64,000 bases of DNA from Phycicoccus avicenniae_A. GTDB taxonomy: Bacteria; Actinomycetota; Actinomycetes; Actinomycetales; Dermatophilaceae. The position numbers and the translations under genes were made by a program. The notes under the pieces are model-generated. The model saw only the letters and a program-made list of their open reading frames with translations. It searched no databases and was not told the origin of the DNA. Positions 6,029-14,885 of this stretch are shown piece after piece. The stretch spans positions 62,001 through 126,000 of the forward strand of contig NZ_JBNVZV010000010.1 of the NCBI RefSeq assembly GCF_050496545.1, read 5' to 3'. Numbering within the stretch: position 1 is the first letter of the stretch; every line of letters begins with the position of its first letter.

Positions 6029-8569
6029 ATGACACGAGCACCCTCTGCCGTCGCGCGCCGCTGGTCGGCCGCCCTCCTGTGCGCCATCTCCTGCCTCGCC
6101 ACCCTCGCGGCGGCGCCGGCCTCTGCCGACACGCCCGAGCACCGCCCGGCCTACCACTTCAGCCCGGCGAATAACTGGATGAACGACCCCAACGGACTGG
6201 TCTTCCACAAGGGCGTCTACCACCTCTTCTTCCAGCACAACCCGGTCGGCAACGTCTGGGGCAACATGTCCTGGGGCCACGCCACGAGCACGGACCTCGT
6301 CCACTGGACGGAGCAGCCCGTCGCCATCCCGTTCGACGCGAACGAGGGAGTCTTCTCCGGGTCGGTCGTCGTCGACACCGGCAACACCTCCGGCCTCGGC
6401 ACCGCGAAGAACCCGCCGATGGTGGCGATGTACACCAGCGCCTACACGGCGGCCAGCGGTCGCGAGGGCATCCAGGCGCAGTCGCTCGCCTACTCCACCG
6501 ACGACGGCCGCACCTGGACCAAGTACTCCGGCAACCCGGTCATCGACATCGGCTCGCGCGAGTTCCGCGACCCCAAGGTGTTCTGGTACGCGCCGGCGAA
6601 GGAGTGGCGGATGGTCGCGGTGATCGCCAACGAGCACAAGGTGCTCATCTGGCGCTCGGCCGACCTGAAGTCGTGGACCCGCCTGTCCGAGTTCGGTCCT
6701 CGCAACGCCACCGGTGGCGTGTGGGAGTGCCCCGACCTCTTCCCGCTCACCGTCGAGGGTGTCAAGGGCAAGAAGACGGTCAAGTGGGTGATGCTCGTCA
6801 GCCTCAACCCGGGCGGCATCGCCGGCGGGTCCGGCACCCAGTACTTCGTCGGTGACTTCGACGGCACGACCTTCACCCCCGACGGCCCCGCGACCTACGA
6901 GCCGCCGACGGGGCGTCTGCTGCAGGGCTTCGAAGACGGGTACTCCGGCTGGACCCCGACGGGCACGGCCTTCGGGAGCGCCCCGGCATCGGGCAGCCTC
7001 CCCGGTCAGCAGACGGTCTCCGGCTACGTGGGCGAGCACCTCGCCAACAGCTTCGTCGACTTCGACGCCGCCCAGGGCGAGCTGACCTCCCCCGAGTTCG
7101 TCGTCGACCAGCGCTACCTCAACTTCCTCGTCGGCGGCGGCAACCATCCGGCAGTCCCCGGCGCGACCCAGGGCGACCCCGGCGGTGAGGTCTTCACCGA
7201 CTTCGAGGACCTCGACCCCACCACCCACCTCCCTGCCGGGTGGAGCGCCACCGGCGACTTCGTCGGCTACGGCGCCACCAGCTCGGGCCTGCCGAACCAC
7301 CAGGGTGACAAGGTGCTCGACACCTGCGTCGTCCCGGACAAGTGCGACCCCGCCGTCGGCACGTTCGTCTCCCCCGAGTTCACCGTCACCAAGGGTCACG
7401 TCAACCTGCTCGTCGCCGGCGGAGACCACCCCCTCGGCACGAGCGGCCCGACCGTCGTCGAGCTCGTCTCCGGCGGCGAGGTCGTCGCCTCGGTGACAGG
7501 CAACAGCTCCGGCGAGATGGACTGGCGCTCGCTCGACGCGCGCCCGGCTCTCGGCAAGCAGGCGCGCATCGTCGTCCGGGACGAGCACAGCGGTGGCGAC
7601 TGGGGTCACCTGATGGTCGACGACATCCGGTTCTCCGACAACGCTGCCGGGCCGCGCGACACCCAGACCACGGTCAATCTCGTCGTGGGCGGCGAGGTCG
7701 TCCGGTCGGCCACCGGCTCGGACAGCGAGGCCCTCGACTGGGCGTCGTGGGACCTCAGCGACCTCCGGGGGCGCACCGCGCAGATCCGGATCATCGACCA
7801 CAGCTCCGGAGGATGGGGGCACGTGCTCGCCGACCAGTTCATGCTCGCGTCGGCCCCCGCCCGCAACGGCACCGAGCGCGCCGACTGGGTCGACTACGGC
7901 CGCGACAACTACGCGGGCGTCACCTTCAACGGGCTGCCCGACGACCGGCGCACCTCCATCAGCTGGATGAGCAACTGGCAGTACGCCGGCGACGTGCCGA
8001 CCGACCCGTGGCGGGGCCAGATGACGATGCCCCGTCAGCTCTCCCTCGTCTCGACCCCCGATGGTCCGCGCCTGCGCCAGAAGGCGGTTCACAGCGTCGA
8101 CAAGCTGGCCGACACCCGATCGCGGGACCACGCGAAGGTGCGGTCGCTTCGGTCCGGTGAGACCAGCACCGGGCTCCGGGCCACGGTGGCCCGCGTCGAC
8201 GTCAGCGTGGACCTCGGGTCGGCGGGCGAGGCAGGGATCGTGGTGCGCCGCAGCGCCGACGGCGCCGTCGGCACCCGGATCGGCGTCCGCCGCGACGGGA
8301 CACTGCTCGTCGACCGGACCCGCAGCGGTGACACCGCGTTCAACCGCCTCTTCGCGAGCGTCGAGCAGGCGCCGGTCACGGTGCACCGGGGGAAGGCCAC
8401 CTTCACGGTCTACCTGGACCGCAGCTCGGTCGAGGTGCTGGCGCAGCGCGGCGAGGTGTCGGTGACCGACCTGGTCTTCCCGCCGGCCTCGGCGACGGGC
8501 ATCGCCGCCTACGCGGCGGGAGGCAAGGCCGCGTCGGTCGACATCCGGGTGACGCCCCTTCGCCGCTGA
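6029..8569 (+). CDS. Secreted GH32 fructan hydrolase (levanase/inulinase-like) with nested insert
   Basis: An 846-residue exported beta-fructosidase. A signal peptide spans residues 1-33 (ends APASA). The GH32 propeller shows the nucleophile Asp53 in WMNDPNG, the transition-state stabiliser Asp181 in FRDPK and the acid/base Glu233 in WECPDLFP. A C-terminal beta-sandwich follows (about 700-846, including the DRSSVEVLAQRGE strand). An extra block of about 310 residues (about 295-608) splits the propeller. It contains a carbohydrate-binding-like module that itself has a second, related module nested in it (about 383-540). It should release fructose from levan, inulin or sucrose outside the cell. 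A LacI-type operator precedes it and a hairpin terminator follows. The ATG at 6029 puts the signal peptide at the N-terminus. Confidence 0.92.
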   Translation: MTRAPSAVARRWSAALLCAISCLATLAAAPASADTPEHRPAYHFSPANNWMNDPNGLVFHKGVYHLFFQHNPVGNVWGNMSWGHATSTDLVHWTEQPVAIPFDANEGVFSGSVVVDTGNTSGLGTAKNPPMVAMYTSAYTAASGREGIQAQSLAYSTDDGRTWTKYSGNPVIDIGSREFRDPKVFWYAPAKEWRMVAVIANEHKVLIWRSADLKSWTRLSEFGPRNATGGVWECPDLFPLTVEGVKGKKTVKWVMLVSLNPGGIAGGSGTQYFVGDFDGTTFTPDGPATYEPPTGRLLQGFEDGYSGWTPTGTAFGSAPASGSLPGQQTVSGYVGEHLANSFVDFDAAQGELTSPEFVVDQRYLNFLVGGGNHPAVPGATQGDPGGEVFTDFEDLDPTTHLPAGWSATGDFVGYGATSSGLPNHQGDKVLDTCVVPDKCDPAVGTFVSPEFTVTKGHVNLLVAGGDHPLGTSGPTVVELVSGGEVVASVTGNSSGEMDWRSLDARPALGKQARIVVRDEHSGGDWGHLMVDDIRFSDNAAGPRDTQTTVNLVVGGEVVRSATGSDSEALDWASWDLSDLRGRTAQIRIIDHSSGGWGHVLADQFMLASAPARNGTERADWVDYGRDNYAGVTFNGLPDDRRTSISWMSNWQYAGDVPTDPWRGQMTMPRQLSLVSTPDGPRLRQKAVHSVDKLADTRSRDHAKVRSLRSGETSTGLRATVARVDVSVDLGSAGEAGIVVRRSADGAVGTRIGVRRDGTLLVDRTRSGDTAFNRLFASVEQAPVTVHRGKATFTVYLDRSSVEVLAQRGEVSVTDLVFPPASATGIAAYAAGGKAASVDIRVTPLRR

Positions 8570-8582
8570 CACGATGGCGCGC

Positions 8583-8612
8583 GGCCGGCGCGGGTCACGT
8601 CCCGTGCCGGCC
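8583..8612 (+). terminator. Strong GC hairpin terminator after the GH32 gene
   Basis: GGCCGGCGCGGG (8583-8594) pairs with CCCGTGCCGGCC (8601-8612) with one G-T wobble around a 6-nt loop, starting 14 bp after the stop. There is no T-run, as is common in actinobacteria. Confidence 0.7.
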
Positions 8613-8661
8613 GGCCGAGGGGTGGGCCACGCGAGCCCTTGTCCCGCAACGGGTCCTCGCG

Positions 8662-8667
8662 CAGGAT
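8662..8667 (+). promoter_or_regulatory. -10-like hexamer CAGGAT
   Basis: CAGGAT ends 6 nt before the ATG at 8674; an identical arrangement precedes the gene at 18411. Confidence 0.35.
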
Positions 8668-8673
8668 GCTGAC

Positions 8674-9606
8674 ATGACCTCGACGACGTCGTTCACCGGC
8701 CGGCTGCGGTCCCGCCTGAGCGCCACCGCGTTCCACCCCGACCTGCGGACCGCCTCCCGGGTGCTGCCGCCGGCAGCCGTCGCCGGACCCCGCTCCCTCG
8801 CCCTCTCGCGCCGGATGTCGTCGCACCGCCCCGTCGCCGGCGCCTACACCGCATCGGTCGGGGACGGTGAGACGCTGGTCTACCGGCCGAGGGGCGCGGT
8901 GCGCGGTGGCGTGCTGTGGATCCACGGCGGCGGCATGGTCATCGGGTCGCCGCAGCAGGACGCCCGGCTGTGCCGCCGCATCGCCGAGGACCTCGATGCC
9001 GTCGTCGTCGCTCCTCGCTACCGGCTCGCCCCCGAGCACCCGTTCCCCGCCCCGCTGGAGGACTGCTACGCGGCGCTCCGATGGCTCGCCGCCCTGCAGG
9101 AGCTCGCCGACGTGCCGCTCGTCGTCGCCGGGGCCAGTGCCGGAGGCGGGCTCGCGGCCGGCGTGGTGCTGGCCGCCCGCGACCGGGGCGAGGTTCGAAT
9201 CGACAAGCAGGTGCTCGTCTACCCGATGCTCGACGACCGCACCGCGGCCGGCGCCGACCCCGCCGCCGACGTGCGGAGGGTGTGGAACAACACCGCCAAC
9301 GCCTTCGGGTGGAGGTCCTACCTCGGGTTCGCGCCGGGGTCGGCGGACGTGTCGCCCTACGCTGCACCGGCTCGGGCCACGGACCTGGCCGGTCTCCCGC
9401 CGACATGGATCGGCGTCGGCACCTCGGACCTCTTCCACGACGAGGACGTGCTGTACGCGGAGCGGCTGCGCGCTGCCGGGGTGCCGACCGACCTCGAGGT
9501 CGTGCCCGGCGCGTTCCACGCGTTCGACGGGCTGCCGACCGAGGTCAGCCGCGGCTTCGTCGAGTCCTACCTCCGGGCCATCGCCACTGGGCTCGTGGTC
9601 GCCTGA
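8674..9606 (+). CDS. Alpha/beta hydrolase, hormone-sensitive-lipase family esterase
   Basis: A 310-residue esterase of the HSL/bacterial family IV. The oxyanion motif HGGG is at about residue 84 (WIHGGGMVIGSP). The motif YRLAPEHPFPAPLEDC follows, then the nucleophile serine in GASAGGG (about 155). The acid and base of the triad are expected in DLFHDEDVLY and FHAFDG. No signal peptide is visible, so it is cytosolic. The substrate is unknown; members hydrolyse short acyl esters. It stands alone between the fructanase and a lower-GC pair. Confidence 0.9.
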   Translation: MTSTTSFTGRLRSRLSATAFHPDLRTASRVLPPAAVAGPRSLALSRRMSSHRPVAGAYTASVGDGETLVYRPRGAVRGGVLWIHGGGMVIGSPQQDARLCRRIAEDLDAVVVAPRYRLAPEHPFPAPLEDCYAALRWLAALQELADVPLVVAGASAGGGLAAGVVLAARDRGEVRIDKQVLVYPMLDDRTAAGADPAADVRRVWNNTANAFGWRSYLGFAPGSADVSPYAAPARATDLAGLPPTWIGVGTSDLFHDEDVLYAERLRAAGVPTDLEVVPGAFHAFDGLPTEVSRGFVESYLRAIATGLVVA

Positions 9607-9717
9607 CTTTCGTTCACGTGGCGTCCGGAAGCAAACACGAACCAAGCCAGCCGCCGCGCACTCTGCCGAGGCGGGCAGTACGCTCGCGCAGCGCTGCGAC
9701 TGAGCGAAACCCAACCG

Positions 9718-10392
9718 ATGTCGGGGGCTCCTGCGACCATGTGGATCGTGGGGATCTCAGACGAAGACGTCATGGTGTTAGCTGCACGCGTTCGCAGCAC
9801 GGTCGGCGATCAGCTTCCGGCGTGGCCTGGAGGTTGGCCCGGTCAGGTTGAGCTGGCGTTGATCGATGCGATCTTCTCCATCCGAGCCCGCTATGGCCAG
9901 CCGGGCACGGAGGGCCGCCCATCCACGGGCGTCCTCGCCGTCGTGGAGCGTTGGTCGGAGCATCGGGGTGGCCCTGCCGACGACCTCCTTCGACTTCGCG
10001 AGATGGACATACAGAGACTGACCCACATCCTCAGCAACAAGGCCAAGAGCGGTGGTCGCACCAAAGCTGCGGTGGTCGTTGATGCAGCGTCCCGCCTGTC
10101 AGAGGTAGGGCTTCGGCACGCATCGGATTTCACCGGATCAGCCGAACAGAAGGCCGCCTACATCGGCGTTCCTGGGTGCGGAGGCATCACCTGGGCTTAC
10201 TTCGGCATGCTGCTCGGCCAACCAAACTCCAAGCCTGATACCTGGGTTCAGCGGTACATCCGCGGGAGCGTCAGGTCAGACATCTCGACGGAGGACTGTC
10301 GTCGTCTGGTCAACTCGACCGCGAGACATCTGGACGTCGATGCCACGCGACTGGACCACGCGATCTGGCTCTATGCGCGTGGTCGCTTGTAG
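9718..10392 (+). CDS. Helix-hairpin-helix-like protein of unknown function
   Basis: A 224-residue, mainly helical protein. The segment GVPGCGGITWAYFGMLLG (about 151-168), followed by KPDTWVQRYI, resembles the hairpin and downstream helix of HhH DNA-glycosylase folds. I see no certain catalytic Lys/Asp, so enzyme activity is not claimed. Composition is about 60% GC by local count, below the neighbours, and the protein is richer in Lys, Ser and Thr. An OB-fold gene follows 3 bp after its stop, suggesting an operon. The ATG at 9718 is used; an in-frame ATG at 9739 is an alternative. DNA repair or defence is a guess. Confidence 0.65.
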   Translation: MSGAPATMWIVGISDEDVMVLAARVRSTVGDQLPAWPGGWPGQVELALIDAIFSIRARYGQPGTEGRPSTGVLAVVERWSEHRGGPADDLLRLREMDIQRLTHILSNKAKSGGRTKAAVVVDAASRLSEVGLRHASDFTGSAEQKAAYIGVPGCGGITWAYFGMLLGQPNSKPDTWVQRYIRGSVRSDISTEDCRRLVNSTARHLDVDATRLDHAIWLYARGRL

Positions 10393-10395
10393 GCG

Positions 10396-10665
10396 ATGGT
10401 CGGCGCTGCGGTAAGCGGCGACATGGTGCGACTGGATGTCACGGTCGTACGCATTCGCTCCCGATTCACCCACCTTTATGTGCCATGGGGCTGGATCGAT
10501 GCCGCGGCCGATGATGGTCGCAGTCTGACTATCGCCGTGTTCCCATCAGTGTTCGCGCAGTTGTCTCGGTTGGAGGCCGGGGACCGGCTGCACGTTCATG
10601 GGGAGATGCGGAGCACGGCCTACGGGACGGACGTCGTCGTGGCCTGCGCTTTCACCGCACTCTGA
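10396..10665 (+). CDS. Small free-standing OB-fold protein
   Basis: An 89-residue protein built almost wholly of beta strands, with the pattern of a tRNA_anti/DnaE-type OB-fold. Examples are VRLDVTVVRIRSRFTHLYV, LTIAVFPSVFAQLSRLEAGD and a final strand GTDVVVACAFTAL. It starts 3 bp after the upstream HhH-like gene, and both share the lower GC. OB-folds bind single-stranded nucleic acid, so the pair may act on DNA together; this is inference. ATG 10423 is an alternative start that would remove nine residues. Confidence 0.6.
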   Translation: MVGAAVSGDMVRLDVTVVRIRSRFTHLYVPWGWIDAAADDGRSLTIAVFPSVFAQLSRLEAGDRLHVHGEMRSTAYGTDVVVACAFTAL

Positions 10666-10751
10666 ACCCGGCGCACCTTTCCGTCCGCGCAAGGTTCGGA
10701 CCGCATCGACACCGAGCCCACCGGCGACGATCGGCCAGCCGCCATGGCCAC

Positions 10752-11780
10752 CTAGCCGCCAGCGAGGTCGCGGCTGCGCTGCTCAATGCCCATCTCGCCG
10801 TACGGGTAGTCGGCGGCGCCGAGGTCACTGGCCTCGTCGAGCGCCGCGGACTCCTCCGTCGACAGCTCGAGCCCTGCGGCCTTCAGGTTGGCACGTAGCT
10901 GCTCGGTCGTGCGCGCGCCGAGGATCGTCGACGTCACCGCCGGCCGGTTCGTCACCCACGCGAGCGCCACCTCCGGCATCGAGACACCGCGGCCCTCGGC
11001 GACCCGGCCGACCGCGTCGATGATGCGCCAGGTGCGGTCGGTGCCGCGCCGGTCGTAGGCCTCCATGCCGCGGCCGGGGTCGTCGCCGAGCCGGGTGTCG
11101 CCGGTGGGCCGCTCGTCGCGTCGGTACTTGCCCGAGAGCCACCCGCCGCCGAGCGGGCTCCACGGCAGCAGGCCCATCCCGGCGTCCAGCGCGGCCGGGA
11201 CGACCTCCCACTCGATCTCGCGGACGATGAGGCTGTACTGCGGCTGCAGGGTCACCGGCGCGCGGAGCCCGAGCGCCCGGGCGGTGTGCACGGCCTTGGT
11301 CAGCTGCCAGCCGGTGAAGTTCGAGAAGCCGTAGTACCGGATCTTCCCGGCCTGGACGAACCCGTCGAGCGTGCGGAGGGTCTCCTCCAGCGGTGTGTGC
11401 GGGTCCCACGCGTGCGCCTGGTAGAGGTCGACGGAGTCCACGCCGAGCCGGCCGAGCGAGGCATCGAGGGCGCGGGTCAGGTGCCGCGCGGACAGGCCGT
11501 TGCCGTTGGGCCCCTGGTCGGTGGCGAAGCGGCCCTTGGTGGCGAGGACGACGCGCTCGGTCACCTCGCTCGGGCGGGCGGCGAGCCATCGGCCGATGAT
11601 CTCCTCCGACACCCCGGCCGAGTACACGTCGGCGGTGTCCACGAGCGTTCCGCCGGCCTCGAGGAAGACGTCGAGCTGCTCGTGCGAGCCGGCCTCGTCG
11701 GTCTCCGTGCCGAAGGTCATGGTGCCGAGGCACAGCTCGGAGACGGCACAGCCGCTGTGGCCGAGGGTTCGATAGCGCAT
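10752..11780 (-). CDS. Aldo/keto reductase
   Basis: A 342-residue NADPH-dependent aldo/keto reductase of the Tas/YghZ-like type. It starts MRYRTLGHSGCAVSELCLGTM. The catalytic tetrad is seen as DTADVYSAG (Asp, Tyr), VLATKGRF (Lys) and YQAHAWDP (His). The C-terminal NADPH-binding part contains STILGARTTEQL. The ATG at 11780 matches the family N-terminus; upstream codons are not conserved in character. It is monocistronic. The physiological substrate cannot be read from sequence. Confidence 0.93.
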   Translation of the reverse strand: MRYRTLGHSGCAVSELCLGTMTFGTETDEAGSHEQLDVFLEAGGTLVDTADVYSAGVSEEIIGRWLAARPSEVTERVVLATKGRFATDQGPNGNGLSARHLTRALDASLGRLGVDSVDLYQAHAWDPHTPLEETLRTLDGFVQAGKIRYYGFSNFTGWQLTKAVHTARALGLRAPVTLQPQYSLIVREIEWEVVPAALDAGMGLLPWSPLGGGWLSGKYRRDERPTGDTRLGDDPGRGMEAYDRRGTDRTWRIIDAVGRVAEGRGVSMPEVALAWVTNRPAVTSTILGARTTEQLRANLKAAGLELSTEESAALDEASDLGAADYPYGEMGIEQRSRDLAGG

Positions 11781-11871
11781 GCCGTCGACCCTAGCCGCGG
11801 GCCACCGCGACATCGGCCCGCGGGATGTGACCGTGTTCGCCGAACCCCGGTCGCCAGGGTCGTCGAGGTCC

Positions 11872-11877
11872 TACCCT
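11872..11877 (+). promoter_or_regulatory. -10-like hexamer TACCCT
   Basis: TACCCT ends 6 nt before the GTG at 11884, consistent with a leaderless transcript. Confidence 0.45.
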
Positions 11878-11883
11878 CGCGAC

Positions 11884-12090
11884 GTGGGATCGGATCGGTG
11901 GCTGCGCCGCGTCTACTACGTGGCCGTGCTCGGGGTGGCCGCCGCCGGGCTGGTGGTCGGCATCACCGCGAAGGGCTGGTGGAGCACTCCGCTCGGCTGG
12001 GCGCTCCTCCTGCTCTGGGTGGTGTGCACCGCTGTGGCCCTCTCCCGCACCCTTCGGCGCGACCGGGCCGGGGCCGGACGCACCGGCTGA
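11884..12090 (+). CDS. Small two-helix membrane protein
   Basis: A 68-residue protein with two hydrophobic helices (YYVAVLGVAAAGLVVGITA and LGWALLLLWVVCTAVAL), a central Trp pair and a basic Arg-rich tail, probably cytoplasmic. I do not recognise a family. The GTG at 11884 is chosen because the helices begin there and a -10-like TACCCT sits 6 nt upstream; a longer reading from 11779 would overlap the aldo/keto reductase start. The next gene in the same direction begins 126 bp downstream with its own -10-like box. Confidence 0.6.
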   Translation: MGSDRWLRRVYYVAVLGVAAAGLVVGITAKGWWSTPLGWALLLLWVVCTAVALSRTLRRDRAGAGRTG

Positions 12091-12203
12091 GGCTGCCTTC
12101 GCGACGTCGGCCTTCCACGGTCCGGGCCCGCGTCGTCCGCGCCCGGCGACGACCCCGGTCCAGGCCCTCCGCGTGGACCGCACGTCTGGGAGTCCGCGCC
12201 GAT

Positions 12204-12209
12204 TACCCT
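12204..12209 (+). promoter_or_regulatory. -10-like hexamer TACCCT
   Basis: TACCCT ends 7 nt before the GTG at 12217. Confidence 0.4.
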
Positions 12210-12216
12210 CGGCCGG

Positions 12217-13725
12217 GTGCGACTGATCTCGGCCGTCCTCGGCTTCGCGCTGAGGAAGCTGGGCCTGCTGGGGGCCACGGTGCTGTCGCTGTTCGTCGCC
12301 TACCTCGCGCTCCAGGCCCTGATTCCTCCGCTGCAGCAGGCCGTGGCGGACCGCGGCCGGCTGGAGCGCGTCTCGGCGGAGCGCGCGACCCTCGAGGACG
12401 ACCTCGCTCGCCTGACGCGTGAGGTCGACGAGAGCCGGCGGGCGAGCATCGAGCGGACCGAGGTCCGCCTCCGGGCCGAGGTCGAGCGGACGCAGCGGAG
12501 CATCGGCGACAAGCGGAACGAGATCGAGCGGCTGCGCGCCGGGCGTGAGGAGGTCTGTGGTTTCTGGAGCAAGGTCGGCGACCTCCTGACCCCTGGAGAC
12601 GCCTGCGAGAGCGCCGAGGCCGCCGTGGCCAGGGCCGGCGAGGCACTGGACACCCTGGAGGCCAACCTCTCCCGCGCCGAGGCGGACGCGGCGGTCATCC
12701 GGGACCCCGACCTCACCGCCGCGCAGAAGCTCGACCGGCTCGGCGGCGGTGACGGCGGCGACCAGACCCTCGAGCGCGACATCGCCAACACCGAGTCGGA
12801 GCTGAGCCAGAAGAAGGCCGAGGAGACCAGCCTCCGACAGGCACGCGACTCCGGCGCGGGGTGGGTGCTGGAGCAGTGGTCCCGGTCCTGGAGGTGGCTG
12901 GCGGGCATCGCCGTCCTCGTCGTGGTCATGCCCGCGCTCCTGCGCACCGTCGGCTACTTCCTGCTCATGCCGGTGGTGAGGCGGCTGCAGAAGCCGATGG
13001 ACCTGACCGCCGACACCGAGCACCCGACCGCCGACCTGCGCTCCACCGAGGCCCGGCGCACCCTCACCGTGGACCTGGGCGCCGGGGAGGTGCTGTCGGC
13101 CCGGTCGGAGCACGTCCGCCCGGTGCAGGGCCGGGTGCGCAGTCGCCTTCTCTATGACTGGAGGTCGCCGTTCATCAGCTTCGCGGCCGGCCTGTACGGC
13201 CTCAGCCGGGTCGGCGGCGGCGAGGGCGTGCTGAGCAGCGCGACGCTGGCGACCCCCGATGACCCGAACTCGTACCTGATGCGCATCGACTTCGAGGACC
13301 ACCCCGGACTGGTGATGCGCCCGCGGCACGTCGTCGGGGTGATCGGCTCCCCGGGGCTGCGGACGACGTGGCGGTGGGGGCTCCAGTCGTTCGCGAGGTC
13401 GCAGGTGCGGTACATCCTGTTCACCGGCAGCGGGAGCCTGGTCGTCCAGGGCAGCGGCGACGTCGTGGCGACCAACCCCCGTGGGGGGTCCACGAGGATC
13501 GAGCAGAACCTCATGATGGGCTTCGACTCCCGCCTCGTCGCGACGGTCAACCGCACCGAGGTGTTCTGGCCGTACCTGTTGGGCAGGACGCCTCTGGTCG
13601 ACGAGGAGTTCACCGGCGCCGAGCCGCTCTTCTGGCAGAAGTCCAGCGCCGACGGACCGCGCAACCCGATCGCGCGGACGTTCGACGCCATCTTCTCGGC
13701 GCTCGGCAAGCTGTTGGGGTTCTGA
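12217..13725 (+). CDS. Membrane protein with periplasmic-type coiled coil and C-terminal beta domain
   Basis: A 502-residue protein of unknown function. Order of parts: a transmembrane helix (residues about 15-38), a long Glu/Arg-rich coiled coil (about 45-215) interrupted by a segment with two cysteines (VCGFWSKVGDLLTPGDAC), a second transmembrane helix (about 225-250), and a C-terminal beta-rich domain (about 270-470). That last domain, with GSGSLVVQGSGDVVATNP, resembles AIM24-type beta repeats; this likeness is tentative. The topology places the coiled coil outside and the beta domain inside the cell. It ends 35 bp from a convergent gene. Confidence 0.65.
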   Translation: MRLISAVLGFALRKLGLLGATVLSLFVAYLALQALIPPLQQAVADRGRLERVSAERATLEDDLARLTREVDESRRASIERTEVRLRAEVERTQRSIGDKRNEIERLRAGREEVCGFWSKVGDLLTPGDACESAEAAVARAGEALDTLEANLSRAEADAAVIRDPDLTAAQKLDRLGGGDGGDQTLERDIANTESELSQKKAEETSLRQARDSGAGWVLEQWSRSWRWLAGIAVLVVVMPALLRTVGYFLLMPVVRRLQKPMDLTADTEHPTADLRSTEARRTLTVDLGAGEVLSARSEHVRPVQGRVRSRLLYDWRSPFISFAAGLYGLSRVGGGEGVLSSATLATPDDPNSYLMRIDFEDHPGLVMRPRHVVGVIGSPGLRTTWRWGLQSFARSQVRYILFTGSGSLVVQGSGDVVATNPRGGSTRIEQNLMMGFDSRLVATVNRTEVFWPYLLGRTPLVDEEFTGAEPLFWQKSSADGPRNPIARTFDAIFSALGKLLGF

Positions 13726-13760
13726 CCCGCCGCAGTGACCACGTGGCGGCAGGCCACAGG

Positions 13761-14885
13761 TCAGCCGACGGGCCGCAGGATGACGGTCCGGTCGGTGTGG
13801 CCGCTGTCCTCGCAGTAGCGGATCTCGCAGCTGAGGGCGACGATGACGCCCTTGTTGTCGACGTCCATCGCGTGCCGGATGCGGCGACCGGAGGGGACGT
13901 TCACCACGCTGTTGAGGTCGGTGAGCACGCCGTTCCTCCAGACCGTGCCGACGCTGTACCCGTAGGCGGCTCCGGAGACGCGAGCGCTGCCCACGACGAC
14001 GCCGGCGTCGTTGATGCCGGCCGCCTGGCTGCTGCGGTAGGTGAAGTCCGGGCCGAGGACACCGAGGTCGCGCATCGCCCCGTTCGTCCACAGGAAGCCG
14101 TGCGTCTCACCGTTCTTCGCCTGGGAGAAGCCGACGACGGAGCCAATGCCGTTGATGCCCAGCGCCACCGTGGCCTCGACGGTGCCCCCGAGCCCACCGA
14201 GGTCGCGCATCACGCCGTTCGCCCAGATGAACCCGTGCAGCGGGTAGCCCTCCTTCGGCAGCGCGGCCCCGACGACCTGCCCGGCGTTGTTCACCGCGTG
14301 CGCCTCGCTCAGGGTGGACCACGGGCTCGTGGTCGTCCCGCCCAGGCTGCCGAGGTCGATGATCCGTCCGCCGCGCCACACGACGGCGCGGGTGGGCGAG
14401 GACTGGCTCGCGTACCGCACCCCGACCACCGTGCCGTCGTCGTTGATGCCGCGTGCCGCGCTGCCGCTCCCGCTGCCGTACCCCGTGCCCAGGTCGGTCA
14501 TCACGCCGTTGGTCCAGCGCACCGCGTGCGGTGGGTTGACGCCGTCGACGTGGGACTGTCCGACGACGACTCCGGAGAGGTTCACCCCCCGGGCCGAGCT
14601 CTCCCCTCCGGGTCCGGGGAGTCCGTCGCCCAGGTCCGTGAGCACCCCGGCCCGGAAGCGGTAGGCGTGGCCGTTGGAGGTGCCGACGACGGTGCCCGCA
14701 CCGTTGCTCGCGGCCGGCTCGCTCCATCCACCGGTCCCGCCCAGCGTGCCCAGCGCCTGGTAGGTGTACTGCCGGTCGACGACGACGGCCGTCTCTGCCG
14801 ATGCCGCCGGCAGGCCTGCGGCGGAACCCAGGACGGCCAGGCCGCCGACGACGGCCACGAAGGCCCGTGTGGTGGTTCGTCCCAT
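13761..14885 (-). CDS. Secreted HAF-repeat protein
   Basis: A 374-residue exported protein. The signal peptide (residues 1-30) ends AASAE. The mature part is made of repeats of the extracellular HAF type, each with a DLG or LGGTGG element and a following GxxVVG strand, for example MTDLGTGYGSGSGSAARGIN and MRDLGGLGGTVEATVALGIN. At least six copies can be counted by eye. Such repeats form a propeller-like fold of unknown function. The ATG at 14885 has GGAGGAG upstream and places the signal peptide at the N-terminus. It is monocistronic and divergent from the 15049 operon. Confidence 0.8.
   Translation of the reverse strand: MGRTTTRAFVAVVGGLAVLGSAAGLPAASAETAVVVDRQYTYQALGTLGGTGGWSEPAASNGAGTVVGTSNGHAYRFRAGVLTDLGDGLPGPGGESSARGVNLSGVVVGQSHVDGVNPPHAVRWTNGVMTDLGTGYGSGSGSAARGINDDGTVVGVRYASQSSPTRAVVWRGGRIIDLGSLGGTTTSPWSTLSEAHAVNNAGQVVGAALPKEGYPLHGFIWANGVMRDLGGLGGTVEATVALGINGIGSVVGFSQAKNGETHGFLWTNGAMRDLGVLGPDFTYRSSQAAGINDAGVVVGSARVSGAAYGYSVGTVWRNGVLTDLNSVVNVPSGRRIRHAMDVDNKGVIVALSCEIRYCEDSGHTDRTVILRPVG

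Noticed and set aside
6011..8572. 853-codon open frame antisense to the GH32 gene
   Set aside because: Val/Gly/Arg/Asp-rich shadow of a high-GC gene; the opposite strand has catalytic motifs and a signal peptide.
9718..10392. Calling this protein a DNA glycosylase
   Set aside because: Only the hairpin-like segment is recognisable; no certain catalytic lysine or aspartate can be placed.
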